Source: Eubacterium ventriosum (GTDB lineage Bacteria > Bacillota > Clostridia > Lachnospirales > Lachnospiraceae). From it: a stretch of DNA of 64,000 bases. The notes below the pieces were generated by a model. That model was not told the origin of the DNA. It ran no database searches and saw only the letters and a program-made list of their open reading frames with translations. The position numbers and the translations under genes were made by a program. Below, piece after piece: positions 25,839 to 34,579 of the stretch (its first letter is position 1; every line of letters begins with the position of its first letter). The stretch is from the NCBI RefSeq assembly GCF_025150745.1, contig NZ_CP102282.1, positions 2,732,501-2,796,500 on the forward strand, in the 5' to 3' direction.

Positions 25839-27353
25839 ATGAGAGGAATTTATTCTAATAAAACAGAAATCCGTCACAAGGTATTTACTGAAATTGCCCG
25901 TATGGCATATGATGACAGTCCATTGTCACGAATTGAAGATTTACCATATGAAATTGTTCCCGGAGAAATCGGAAAATATTACGATAATATCTTTTTGGAA
26001 CGTGCCATCGTTGGTGAACGTCTTCGTACAACAATGGGACTTCCTATTAGAAAGATGTCAGAACATGCACCTCTTTCTGAAGGAATTGATGCCAGCGCAA
26101 TTGACGAGAAATACTACGATCCCCCACTTATTAACATTATTAAGTTTGCATGCCATGCATGTCCTGAGAAACGTGTTTTTATTACAAACGCATGTCAGGG
26201 ATGTTTAGAGCATCCTTGTATTGAGGTTTGTCCTAAAGATGCAATTAAGATGGTTAAAGGCCGTTCTGTAATCGACCAGGACAAATGTATAAAGTGCGGT
26301 AAATGTGCCAGTGCCTGCCCATACAATGCAGTTGTAAAACAGGAACGTCCATGTGCCAAAGCTTGTGGCATGAACGCCATTAAGTCAGACGAATATGGTA
26401 GAGCTGATATTGATTATGATCAATGTGTATCCTGTGGTATGTGTTTAGTAAGTTGTCCTTTTAGTGCAATTGTGGACAAGAGTCAGATTTATCAGACTGT
26501 TCTTGCATTAAAAAGTGAAGCACCGGTTTATGCTGCCATTGCTCCATCATTTGTACGTCAGTTTGGTGCTGATGTTACACCTGAAATGGTTCGTGCCGCA
26601 TTAAAAGTATTAGGTTTTGAAGACATGGTTGAAGTTGCCATTGGTGCTGACCTTTGTTCTTTACAGGAAGCTGAGGACTTTCTTGAAAATGTTCCTGCCA
26701 ATCAGAAATGGATGGGAACTTCATGTTGTCCTGCATGGTCAGTTATGGCTAAGAAGACTTTGCCTGAATATGCCCATTATATTTCAATGTCACTTACACC
26801 TATGGTTCTTACTGCAAGAATGATTAAAAAACAACATCCTGAATGTAAGGTTGTATTTATCGGACCTTGTGCTGCCAAGAAATTAGAGGCAAGCAGACGT
26901 TCAGTACGAAGCGATGTTGATTTTGTATTAACTTTTGAAGAAACAATGGGATTATTTGATGCCAAAGCTGTTGACTTTAAATCTCTTGAAGTTGAAGAAC
27001 CACTTCAGACATCAAGTGCACTTGGAAAAGGATTTGCTTCAAGTGGTGGTGTTGCCCAGGCTGTTGTTAAGGTTATTAATGAAATGCGACCTGATATGGA
27101 AGTTAAAACAGTTAAGGCTGAAGGTTTGGCCGAATGTAAAAAGATGCTTATGATGGCCAAAGCCGGAAAATATGACGGATATTTATTAGAAGGAATGGCT
27201 TGTCCCGGCGGTTGTGTAGGTGGTGCCGGCGTACTTTCAGATGCACGAAAGACTGCAATGGACTTACAAAAAGATATGGCCCGTTCAGAATTAAAAGATC
27301 CTACAGAAACACAATACAAAGATTTCTTAGAATTAATAACATCGGAGGATTAG
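25839..27353 (+). CDS. Monomeric [FeFe] hydrogenase
   Basis: A 504-residue iron-only hydrogenase, likely coupling ferredoxin oxidation to H2 evolution in the cytoplasm. N-terminal Cys clusters (CQGCLEHPC, CIKCGKCASACP, CVSCGMCLVSCP) bind [4Fe-4S] centres. H-cluster motifs follow: TSCCPAW (about 294-300), GPCAAKK (about 342-348) and ACPGGCVGGAG (about 453-463). The conserved N-terminus RGIYSNKTEIRHKVFTEIAR marks the short monomeric type often placed in group B; the group is my inference. GAG-rich ribosome site AAAGGAG. The ECF S component starts 2 bp after its stop, so the two are co-transcribed. Confidence 0.92.
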   Translation: MRGIYSNKTEIRHKVFTEIARMAYDDSPLSRIEDLPYEIVPGEIGKYYDNIFLERAIVGERLRTTMGLPIRKMSEHAPLSEGIDASAIDEKYYDPPLINIIKFACHACPEKRVFITNACQGCLEHPCIEVCPKDAIKMVKGRSVIDQDKCIKCGKCASACPYNAVVKQERPCAKACGMNAIKSDEYGRADIDYDQCVSCGMCLVSCPFSAIVDKSQIYQTVLALKSEAPVYAAIAPSFVRQFGADVTPEMVRAALKVLGFEDMVEVAIGADLCSLQEAEDFLENVPANQKWMGTSCCPAWSVMAKKTLPEYAHYISMSLTPMVLTARMIKKQHPECKVVFIGPCAAKKLEASRRSVRSDVDFVLTFEETMGLFDAKAVDFKSLEVEEPLQTSSALGKGFASSGGVAQAVVKVINEMRPDMEVKTVKAEGLAECKKMLMMAKAGKYDGYLLEGMACPGGCVGGAGVLSDARKTAMDLQKDMARSELKDPTETQYKDFLELITSED

Positions 27354-27355
27354 AA

Positions 27356-27916
27356 ATGAAATTAAAAACTAAACATATTACAGTTACTGCAGTCATGATA
27401 GCTTTAAGCATTGTTGTAATACAATTTATTAAAGCTCCTCTTATGATTGCCGGACAGAATGTTGCCATCTCAGGTGCCCTCATTAATCTTATACTCATAA
27501 TTGATACACTTTACTGCGGATTAGTAAGTGGAATTATATTATCAGTAATTATCCCTGTGTTCTCATTTATTTTAACACAGAGTCCACTTATCTCAGCAGT
27601 TCCTGTTATACTTCCATGCATCATGATTGGAAACATTGTTTTCGTTCTTTTTGCCTGGTTTGTAAGAAACAAAAAAATCGAACTTAACTTATTACCATTA
27701 AGCCTTGTTGTTGGCTCAATTGCAAAAGCCGGAATAATGACACTACTTATTGTACAGTGGGCAATCCCACAGTTTGGTGCTTCACTTGCTCCAAAAATGG
27801 TTACAATGGCAAAAGTTACATATTCTACAACACAGTTAGTTGCTGCACTTTTTGGTTCATTCCTTGCTATTATCATTTGGCCAATCGTAAGAGTTGCAGT
27901 AAAAGGCATAAAATAA
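27356..27916 (+). CDS. ECF-type transporter S component, substrate unknown
   Basis: A 186-residue integral membrane protein with five to six hydrophobic helices beginning MKLKTKHITVTAVMIALSIV, the usual S-component start with a short cationic N-terminus. The start at 27356 has GGAGG 10 nt upstream and lies 2 bp after the hydrogenase stop. No riboswitch is present, so the vitamin or cofactor cannot be read from regulation. It should use the EcfA1/A2/T module encoded at 61.9-64 kb. Co-transcription with an iron-sulphur hydrogenase might hint at a cofactor link, which is speculative. Confidence 0.8.
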   Translation: MKLKTKHITVTAVMIALSIVVIQFIKAPLMIAGQNVAISGALINLILIIDTLYCGLVSGIILSVIIPVFSFILTQSPLISAVPVILPCIMIGNIVFVLFAWFVRNKKIELNLLPLSLVVGSIAKAGIMTLLIVQWAIPQFGASLAPKMVTMAKVTYSTTQLVAALFGSFLAIIIWPIVRVAVKGIK

Positions 27917-27938
27917 GAATATTTATGTAATAAAACAA

Positions 27939-27975
27939 AAATGATGTTAGTTTAATTGCTGACATCATTTTTTAT
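27939..27975 (+). terminator. Terminator of the hydrogenase operon
   Basis: AATGATGTTAG pairs with CTGACATCATT (one G-U, 8-nt loop), followed by TTTTT. Confidence 0.85.
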
Positions 27976-28026
27976 GTCTTTTAACTACAGGTATCCTTTC
28001 CAAAAATATACATAATTATATTTTCA

Positions 28027-28097
28027 CTTTACAATAGACGGCGGAGCAAAATAAGAAAAGCAACGTGTTTGCATGCAGCCCTTTTCCGGCGATACTA
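28027..28097 (+). repeat. Decayed copy (right half) of the 185-bp structured repeat
   Basis: About 70 bp beginning CTTTACAATAGACGGCGGAG and containing AACGTGTTTGCA match the right half of the elements at 36673-36857 and 54874-55058. The left arm and central hairpin are missing or unrecognisable. It sits between convergent terminators. Confidence 0.75.
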
Positions 28098-28100
28098 AAC

Positions 28101-28138
28101 CAAAATAAAACAGGAGCTACAACCAATGCAACTCCTGC
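28101..28138 (-). terminator. Terminator after mgtE
   Basis: Minus strand: CAGGAGTTGCA pairs with TGTAGCTCCTG (4-nt loop), followed by TTTTATTTT. Confidence 0.88.
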
Positions 28139-28142
28139 GTTT

Positions 28143-29570
28143 TTATGCCATATGAACTATATTTAATAATAATGTCCATGCCAAACCGTAATATGTTACT
28201 ACGGCCACCAAATCGTTTACTGTTGAAATAAGTGGACCTGAAGCAACTGCCGGGTCTACTTTAATCTTTGTAAAGAAGATAGGAATTATTGTTCCTACAA
28301 CACTTGAGATTATCATTGCAAGCCATAATGCTCCTCCGATACATCCTGACATTGCAAAGGCATTTACTACCGTCTGTCCTTTTGCAAGCCATATAAATAG
28401 TCCTGTTATCATAAATGAAATGGAACCTATTATCATTCCGTTAAAGAATCCTACTTTTAGTTCCTTAAGAACAAAACCTAACTGTTGCTTTAATGTAAGT
28501 TCCTCATCTGTTAATACTCTGATTGTTACAGCCAGTGACTGTGTTCCAACGTTACCTGACATTCCAAGTATTACTGACTGGAAACTTACTATGATAGGAA
28601 GTGTTGCTATAACGTGTTCAAACATTCCTGTTACTGATGAAACTCCAAGTCCTAGCATTAGTAATATTACAAGCCATGGGATTCTCTTTTTTAAACTTTC
28701 AAGCAAAGGTTCTTCCAAATCTTCTTCTGATGTCAAAGCAGCCAACTTAGCGTAGTCTTCACCCATCTCTTCATCTACTACTTCCAATAAGTCCTGAGAT
28801 GTAATAACACCAAGTATGTGCTGGTCCCTGTCAAGTACAGGAATTGAATCTTCTGAGTAGTCCTTCAAATCTTCAATACAGTCATCTACTGTTTCATGAT
28901 CGTATACAAAAGGATATGATGTTGTAACCAATGTTTCAAGTACAACATATTCTCTTGCCACAATAAGGTCTGTTAAATCTATTGCTCCGTAAAATTTATT
29001 TTCACCGTCAAGTACATATAATGTTGATATATTGTCATTGTCTGCAGCCTGTTCAACTACACGCTTCATTGCCTGCTTAATTGTAAGGTTAAGTGTTAAT
29101 GTAACATAGTTAGTTGTCATCTTGCTACCGATTTCATCGTCATCATATGACTGAATCAGGTCAATGTCTTTTTTTGCTTCCTTATCCATTAACTGGATAA
29201 GTTCCTCGCTCTTTTCATCCTCCAATTCATCAAGAATATCTACTGCATCGTCAGCTTCCATGTTTTCAAGAATGTCTGCCGCAAGTTCTGAATCCAATTC
29301 TTCGATAAATTCTTCCGGATCATCTAAATAAGCGAAAACCTCTGAAACTCTTTCAAGTCCCATGATAGAGTAAAGTTTTCTTCTTTCCTTTACATCTAAC
29401 TTCTCTAAAACTGCTGCTATATCATTCTCATGATAATCATCCAGTTCTTCTTTCTTCTTATACGCAGGTTCGTCGCTTTTTATAATCTGTATAATTTCGT
29501 CTTCATAATCATCCCTCTGTGGATTTATATCTTTTAATTCTTTGTCATCGATTTTATCTTCCACTGTCAT
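28143..29570 (-). CDS. mgtE: Magnesium transporter MgtE
   Basis: A 475-residue Mg2+ channel. The acidic cytoplasmic N-domain of superhelical repeats (about 30-160, e.g. LADILENMEADDAVDILDEL) is followed by two CBS domains (about 165-290). The membrane part has five helices from about 305, containing RIPWLVILLMLG, GMSGNVGTQSLAVTIR and the pore segment SGPLISTVNDLVAVVTYYG. The acidic N/CBS region closes the pore when cytosolic Mg2+ is high. GAGGAGG lies 7 nt before the ATG. The long leader holds a short ORF (29633-29734); no M-box was recognised. Confidence 0.95.
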   Translation of the reverse strand: MTVEDKIDDKELKDINPQRDDYEDEIIQIIKSDEPAYKKKEELDDYHENDIAAVLEKLDVKERRKLYSIMGLERVSEVFAYLDDPEEFIEELDSELAADILENMEADDAVDILDELEDEKSEELIQLMDKEAKKDIDLIQSYDDDEIGSKMTTNYVTLTLNLTIKQAMKRVVEQAADNDNISTLYVLDGENKFYGAIDLTDLIVAREYVVLETLVTTSYPFVYDHETVDDCIEDLKDYSEDSIPVLDRDQHILGVITSQDLLEVVDEEMGEDYAKLAALTSEEDLEEPLLESLKKRIPWLVILLMLGLGVSSVTGMFEHVIATLPIIVSFQSVILGMSGNVGTQSLAVTIRVLTDEELTLKQQLGFVLKELKVGFFNGMIIGSISFMITGLFIWLAKGQTVVNAFAMSGCIGGALWLAMIISSVVGTIIPIFFTKIKVDPAVASGPLISTVNDLVAVVTYYGLAWTLLLNIVHMA

Positions 29571-29632
29571 ATACCTCCTCTATCATTTTGTGCCATTCTA
29601 ATGTGCCCTGTGTATATGCGGGAAAACTGATG

Positions 29633-29734
29633 TCAGATTCTTATTTTGAGAGAAAAAGCATAATGGATATTTTCTCTGTTTTCTTCAAAATATCTAACAT
29701 TACAGCTTCGCCCCCAACTGTCAGAACTATCCAT
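29633..29734 (-). CDS. 33-residue leader ORF in the mgtE 5' region
   Basis: ATG at 29734 is preceded by GGAGGTGAAGATA, one of the best ribosome sites in the region, and opens a 33-codon frame ending in TGA, 62 bp before mgtE. The peptide begins MDSSDSWGRSCNV and is charged, with no membrane segment. A second, overlapping frame (MLDILKKTEK..., 19 residues) starts inside it. It lies on the mgtE transcript predicted from the promoter at 29830-29858. A regulatory leader peptide is plausible; function is inferred only from position. Confidence 0.45.
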   Translation of the reverse strand: MDSSDSWGRSCNVRYFEENRENIHYAFSLKIRI

Positions 29735-29829
29735 TATCTTCACCTCCAAAATTTAATAATTATTTATTAGCACAGAAAAGACTTATGGTCTTAAACCACA
29801 AGTCTTCCTACTATATTCTTCACTATTAA

Positions 29830-29858
29830 ATTTAACACTTTTTTCATGATTATGTCAA
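29830..29858 (-). promoter_or_regulatory. mgtE: Candidate promoter of mgtE and its leader ORF
   Basis: Minus-strand TTGACA (29853-29858), 17-bp spacer and TTAAAT (29830-29835). Start of transcription near 29823 gives a leader of about 250 nt, with a hairpin (AAGACTTGTGGT/ACCATAAGTCTT, about 29787-29817) before the leader ORF. Confidence 0.6.
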
Positions 29859-29896
29859 CCTAACCATGACTTTATTATGTACTTTTTTTTCAAGAA

Positions 29897-29998
29897 TTAA
29901 TCGTTTTTTCTTAAAAACTCATCCCATAGTGCAAATCCGAATCCTAACACTAAAAATATAATTCCCAATACTGTACAAATAGTTCCCATACTTCCCAT
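29897..29998 (-). CDS. 33-residue single-span membrane peptide
   Basis: A short frame MGSMGTICTVLGIIFLVLGF followed by GFALWDEFLRKND, with GGAGG 11 nt upstream of the ATG. The middle ~20 residues are strongly hydrophobic and the C-terminus is charged, giving one transmembrane helix. It lies between mgtE (same strand) and the divergent KdpD-like kinase gene. It is about the size of KdpF-type subunits but does not show their C-terminal pattern, so I leave it unnamed. Ribosome site, codon integrity and clear helix support it as a real gene. Confidence 0.55.
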   Translation of the reverse strand: MGSMGTICTVLGIIFLVLGFGFALWDEFLRKND

Positions 29999-30288
29999 TG
30001 TTTCATTTCCTCCTTCTATTTTTCTTTTTGATTTTTAACTGTCTTTTTCAAGCTTTTTCCATATGATTTTTTATGTTTTTTACTTTTCCACGAATTTAAC
30101 ACTTATGATTTTATTTAACAATATGTTTTGGCACACCTTAACGGCTTATTAATATCAGGCGATAAGTTTTTAACATATTATTAGCTTATAGGGTTTGTTC
30201 CTTAGCACTATTTTTACATTTATAATTATTTTCATTTTTCTGTTAAAAGGTTATACTATTTATTAGATTTTTAATTTGGAGAAAAGCT

Positions 30289-31368
30289 ATGAAGTTAATT
30301 AAGAACATATCAAAAAAGGATTTTGCAAGAAACACTATTATTACTTTTTTGCTTATGACTGTGGCAACAATTATTTCTTTTGTATTATTTTATACGCCAA
30401 ATTTTTCGCCGGCTGTTATTGCACCTATATACATTCTTGGATTAATACTTATCGGAACCTTAACTACGGGATATTTACCGGGAATTATTGCAGCAATAAT
30501 AAGTGTTATATGTATTAATTTTCTTTTTACATATCCTTATTTTCAGCTTAATTTTACAATAACCGGCTATCCTCTTACTTTTATTGTGATGTTGTCAATC
30601 TCTCTTATAATAAGTACATATATGACAAGATTTAAGAAACAGGGCATAGCACTTGCCGAAAAAGAGAAGCTTATTGCAGAAGGTGAAAAGGAAAAAATGC
30701 GTGCCAACCTGCTTCGCTCTATTTCTCACGACCTACGCACTCCCCTTACAAGCATAATTGGTGCCTCTTCTTCTCTTACTAACGATAGTCTTAACCTATC
30801 GGAAGAGGAACGTAGTCATCTTATGCGTAACATTACTGAGGATGCAGCATGGCTGCTTAATATGGTTGAAAATATTTTGTCTGTTACAAAGATTCAGGAC
30901 GACAACAGAACTCTTAATAAAAGTTCTGAGCCTTTAGAGGAAATTATGTCTGATTCAGTTCACAGAGTTAAAAGACGTATTCCTGACGCAAACATTAAGA
31001 TAACATTGCCTGATGAGTTTGTTTTGGTTCCAATGGACGCTCTTCTAATTGAGCAGGTTATTATCAATCTTTTAGAAAATGCCCTAAAGCATTCTCATTC
31101 CAAGAAGCCTATTGAACTTTATGCCACTATTGAGCCAAAAACTGTTACCGTTTATGTAAAGGACTATGGCATTGGCATTAGTAATGATAAAAAAGATGAG
31201 ATATTTAAGTCTTATACCCGCAGAAACAACAGCCCTGACAGGGACAAGGGTATGGGCATTGGGCTTTCTATTTGCCAGACTATTATAGAAGCCCACAATG
31301 GTGAAATTCATGCAGACACCCATGATGAAGGTTCTGTATTTTATTTTTCACTGCCTAAAGAGGATTAA
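30289..31368 (+). CDS. KdpD-like sensor histidine kinase, short form
   Basis: A 359-residue membrane kinase. Four helices within about 15-115 form a DUF4118-type sensor resembling the KdpD membrane domain (FLFTYPYFQLNFTITGYPLT). The dimerisation box SISHDLRTPLTS holds phospho-acceptor His (about 147), and the ATPase domain shows the N box NLLENALKHS, DYGIGIS and GMGIGLSICQ. It lacks the ~500-residue N-terminal KdpD and USP domains of full KdpD. GGAGAAAA precedes the ATG. The response regulator begins about 50 bp downstream. No kdpFABC genes are in the window. Confidence 0.88.
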   Translation: MKLIKNISKKDFARNTIITFLLMTVATIISFVLFYTPNFSPAVIAPIYILGLILIGTLTTGYLPGIIAAIISVICINFLFTYPYFQLNFTITGYPLTFIVMLSISLIISTYMTRFKKQGIALAEKEKLIAEGEKEKMRANLLRSISHDLRTPLTSIIGASSSLTNDSLNLSEEERSHLMRNITEDAAWLLNMVENILSVTKIQDDNRTLNKSSEPLEEIMSDSVHRVKRRIPDANIKITLPDEFVLVPMDALLIEQVIINLLENALKHSHSKKPIELYATIEPKTVTVYVKDYGIGISNDKKDEIFKSYTRRNNSPDRDKGMGIGLSICQTIIEAHNGEIHADTHDEGSVFYFSLPKED

Positions 31369-31419
31369 TTTTTGATTAGTTTTACAATCAACATTTTTCA
31401 AAAAATTTGGAGGATTATT

Positions 31420-32130
31420 ATGAAAGATTACACTATTCTACTTATTGAAGATGAAAAAAATATTGCAGATTTTGTTGAAAAGATTCTGCGTTCTAATGAT
31501 TATAAAGTTGTAACAGCTTCCACCGGTGGCGAGGGGCTTTCACTTATAAAATCAAGATGTCCTGACATTATTCTTCTTGACCTTGGACTTCCTGATATGG
31601 ACGGTCTTGATGTAATTTCAAGTGTGCGTTCATGGTCTTTATGTCCCATTATTGTTCTTTCTGCAAGAACTACTGATAATGATAAAGTATCTTCCTTAGA
31701 CCTTGGTGCAGATGATTACATAACTAAGCCCTTTAGCACTAATGAACTACTTGCAAGAATAAGAACTTCATTAAGACATAGCAACCGTGTTGTTACTAAC
31801 GATTCAGTAAGTGAAAAACCTTACGCTGCCCTTGGCCTTAAAATAGATTTTATGAAAAGAATTATTACAAGGGACGGTGAGCCTATTCATCTTACCCCTG
31901 TTGAGTACAAAATTGTTGCCTACATTGCCAAAAACTCCGGCAAGGTAATTACATACTCCTCTATTCTTAAAAACGTTTGGGGACCAAATATGGACGAAAA
32001 TGATAATAAGATTCTGCGAGTTAACATGGCTAACATTCGAAGAAAGATTGAGCCAAATCCTGCGGAACCTACTTATATTCTTACTGAACTGGGTGTGGGA
32101 TACAGAATGCTGGAAGATTCTTCACTATAA
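31420..32130 (+). CDS. KdpE-like OmpR-family response regulator
   Basis: A 236-residue two-domain regulator. The receiver domain (1-115) shows acidic pocket EDE near residue 10, acceptor Asp in DIILLDLGLPDMDG, and Lys in DDYITKPF. The C-terminal winged helix contains HLTPVEYKIVAYIAKNSGKV and the RVNMANIRRKIE recognition region, strongly KdpE-like. Start 31420 is supported by GGAGG 7 nt upstream. It is co-transcribed with the short KdpD-like kinase and ends at a bidirectional terminator. Its target may be K+ transport or turgor genes elsewhere. Confidence 0.9.
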   Translation: MKDYTILLIEDEKNIADFVEKILRSNDYKVVTASTGGEGLSLIKSRCPDIILLDLGLPDMDGLDVISSVRSWSLCPIIVLSARTTDNDKVSSLDLGADDYITKPFSTNELLARIRTSLRHSNRVVTNDSVSEKPYAALGLKIDFMKRIITRDGEPIHLTPVEYKIVAYIAKNSGKVITYSSILKNVWGPNMDENDNKILRVNMANIRRKIEPNPAEPTYILTELGVGYRMLEDSSL

Positions 32131-32172
32131 AAAAATGGTTACGTTCTACGAAAATCTGAACGTAACCATTTT
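32131..32172. terminator. Bidirectional terminator between kdpE-like gene and pyk
   Basis: AATGGTTACGTTC and GAACGTAACCATT form a 13-bp stem with A-runs on one side and T-runs on the other, serving both convergent genes. Confidence 0.88.
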
Positions 32173-32174
32173 TC

Positions 32175-33596
32175 TTATTCTACAGTCTGAACTTTCATCA
32201 TATTAGTTGTTCCTGATGTTCCAAGTGGTACACCTGAAGTAATTACTACAATGTCACCCTGATTTACTAACTTGTTCTCTTTTGCAACTTCAACTGCGTA
32301 ATCAAAAAGTTCCAATACGTCTTCCTTTTCTTTAAGAAGTACAGGAGTCACTCCCCATGAAAGGCTAAGCTGTCTGCAGGTTTTCTCATCTGTTGTACCT
32401 GCAATAACCATACAATCAGGTCTACAACTTGAAATCATTCGTGCTGATCTTCCTGACTTAGTAACTGTAAGGATAGCCTTAGCTTCCAAGTCATAAGCTG
32501 TTGTACATGTGGCATGGCAAACAGCCTGTGTAATATTTCTTTCTGTATGAATATTCTGGTTGAAAAATCTCTGCTTGTAATTGATATCCATCTCTGTTCT
32601 TTCAGCTATTCTAACCATAGTCTGTAATGCGTCAATTGGATACTTACCTGCCGCTGTTTCTCCCGAAAGCATAATTGCACTTGTACCATCATAAATAGCA
32701 TTGGCAACATCTGTTGTCTCAGCTCTTGTAGGTCTTGGGTTATTCATCATTGAGTCAAGCATCTGTGTAGCTGTTATAACCTTCTTGCCTGCCTGATATA
32801 CTTTCTTAATAATCATCTTCTGGATAATTGGGACTTCTTCTTCCGGAAGCTCTACTCCCATATCACCTCTGGCAACCATAATGCCATCAGCAGCTTCAAT
32901 AATTGAATCTATGTTGAGTATTCCTTCACTGTTTTCAATCTTTGCAATAATGTTAATATTTTCGCCACCGTTTTCTTTTAAAATAGCACGAATCTGTTCT
33001 ACATCTTCTGCACATCTTACAAATGATGCTGCAATATACTCAACATCCTGCTCTATACCAAAAATAATGTCTTTCTTGTCCTGTTCACTTAAATATTCCA
33101 TGTTAATATGAATGTCAGGAACATTGACACCTTTCTTATCTGAAATCTTTCCGTCGTTCTTTACTTTACAAACAACGTCCTGTCCAACTATTTTTTCAAC
33201 TTCCATCTTAATAAGACCATCATCTATCAAAATAACTGAACCCGGCTCTACGTCCTTATACAAATCAGGATATGTTATGTTTACACGGTTTTCGTCACCA
33301 ATGATTTTTTCACCTCCAACCAATGTAAATGTCTGACCTGAAAAAACGTGAACCTTACCATTTTCAAAGTTACCTGTTCTGATTTCAGGTCCCTTTGTAT
33401 CCAACAATATGGCTACCGGCTTGTTACACTTTTCTCTTAATTCCTTAACTTTGTTCATTCTTCCCAAATGCTCTTCGTGAGAACCGTGAGAGAAATTACA
33501 TCTTGCTACATTTAAACCATTCTTAATTAATTCTTCTAATACATTGTCCTTATCTGTTGCAGGACCTAATGTACAAACAATTTTAGTTTTTCTCAT
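32175..33596 (-). CDS. pyk: Pyruvate kinase
   Basis: A 473-residue glycolytic enzyme converting phosphoenolpyruvate and ADP to pyruvate and ATP. It starts MRKTKIVCTLGPATD; the active-site segments LLDTKGPEIRTG, MVARGDMGVELP and the signature ATQMLDSMMNNPRPTRAETTDVANAI are present. The length shows the short form without the extra C-terminal PEP-utiliser domain found in Bacillus enzymes. Own promoter upstream and convergent terminator downstream: monocistronic. Confidence 0.96.
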   Translation of the reverse strand: MRKTKIVCTLGPATDKDNVLEELIKNGLNVARCNFSHGSHEEHLGRMNKVKELREKCNKPVAILLDTKGPEIRTGNFENGKVHVFSGQTFTLVGGEKIIGDENRVNITYPDLYKDVEPGSVILIDDGLIKMEVEKIVGQDVVCKVKNDGKISDKKGVNVPDIHINMEYLSEQDKKDIIFGIEQDVEYIAASFVRCAEDVEQIRAILKENGGENINIIAKIENSEGILNIDSIIEAADGIMVARGDMGVELPEEEVPIIQKMIIKKVYQAGKKVITATQMLDSMMNNPRPTRAETTDVANAIYDGTSAIMLSGETAAGKYPIDALQTMVRIAERTEMDINYKQRFFNQNIHTERNITQAVCHATCTTAYDLEAKAILTVTKSGRSARMISSCRPDCMVIAGTTDEKTCRQLSLSWGVTPVLLKEKEDVLELFDYAVEVAKENKLVNQGDIVVITSGVPLGTSGTTNMMKVQTVE

Positions 33597-33896
33597 ATCT
33601 GCCTTTACCTCTTGTCTTTTTTCTTTTTATAATATAACAATGAACCTATATTTATACAAGTTAAAAATATGTAAAAAAATGAGAAGTAATTTTATTAATT
33701 TTTACTTTTGCCTTTTACTACGCTAAAATCAATAATCAAAATTCACAAAATTTTAACCTTTTTTCTCTATACATTTTATATTGATTGGAGTATTATGGTC
33801 TTAGATTGTAATATTTTTTATTAACAATTATGAAATGAAAAATAATTGTTTAGAATTAGCAAAATTATTTGATTATTTTGTGAAAGGCATATTTTA
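33597..33896. other. Divergent AT-rich gap between pyk and the HD gene, with pyk promoter
   Basis: Minus-strand TTGTAT (33654-33659), 17-bp spacer and TATATT (33631-33636) form the likely pyk promoter. The rest, to 33896, is very AT-rich and must hold the promoter of the plus-strand HD gene; no other structure was recognised. Confidence 0.6.
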
Positions 33897-34373
33897 ATGG
33901 AAATTAATTTAGTTTATAGGAATGAGTTTATTAAATTAGTAACACCTATTATTGAGAATGAAAAAGTAAAACGTATGGACAAATATATACAACACGGAAC
34001 AACAAGTACTTTGGATCATTGCATCGCAGTAGCTTATGTTAGTTTTGCAATGGCAAAGAAACTTAATATCCATTGCGATTACAATAGTTTAATCAGAGGC
34101 GCTCTATTGCACGACTACTTCTTATACGACTGGCATGTAAGTGATGAATCACATAAATGGCACGGTTTCAGCCACGCAAGAACAGCTCTTGAGAATGCCT
34201 CTCATGACTTTGAACTTACGCCTATAGAAAAGGATATAATTGAGAAGCATATGTTTCCGCTTAACATCAAACTTCCTAAATATAGAGAAAGCTATCTTGT
34301 AACAATCGCTGACAAGATTTGTTCTTCATATGAAACAATATATAAAGTTCCGTATGTTGCAATTTATAATTAG
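33897..34373 (+). CDS. HD-domain protein (putative phosphohydrolase)
   Basis: A 158-residue single HD domain. The metal ligands appear as TLDHCIAVAY (His), GALLHDYFLYDWH (HD), GFSHARTA (His) and VTIADKICS (Asp), the full HD set. No other domain or membrane segment. GTGAAAGG lies before the ATG. Small HD proteins of this class hydrolyse phosphomonoesters or nucleotides; the substrate cannot be told from sequence. Monocistronic, with its own terminator. Confidence 0.85.
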   Translation: MEINLVYRNEFIKLVTPIIENEKVKRMDKYIQHGTTSTLDHCIAVAYVSFAMAKKLNIHCDYNSLIRGALLHDYFLYDWHVSDESHKWHGFSHARTALENASHDFELTPIEKDIIEKHMFPLNIKLPKYRESYLVTIADKICSSYETIYKVPYVAIYN

Positions 34374-34398
34374 GATACAATTTAATTAGATTTAAGAA

Positions 34399-34437
34399 GT
34401 CATATGGATTCAAGTTGAATCTGTATGGCTTTTTGTT
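34399..34437 (+). terminator. Terminator after the HD gene
   Basis: GTCATATGGATTC pairs with GAATCTGTATGGC (several G-U pairs), followed by TTTTTGTTTTG. Confidence 0.8.
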
Positions 34438-34579
34438 TTGTTTGGTGTAATCTTTGTGGAATTTTAAGATATTTTGTTTGTTATTAACTTTGCTGATTCT
34501 GGATTTTTAGAAGATTTAATATATTTTATGCTCTATGGATTTCATTTTCTATACTGATAAGATTATCTCACCGAAAAAC

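Noticed and set aside
29571-29830. M-box (ykoK) Mg2+ riboswitch upstream of mgtE
   Set aside because: I could not find the conserved M-box blocks in the leader; only a hairpin and a short ORF are seen.
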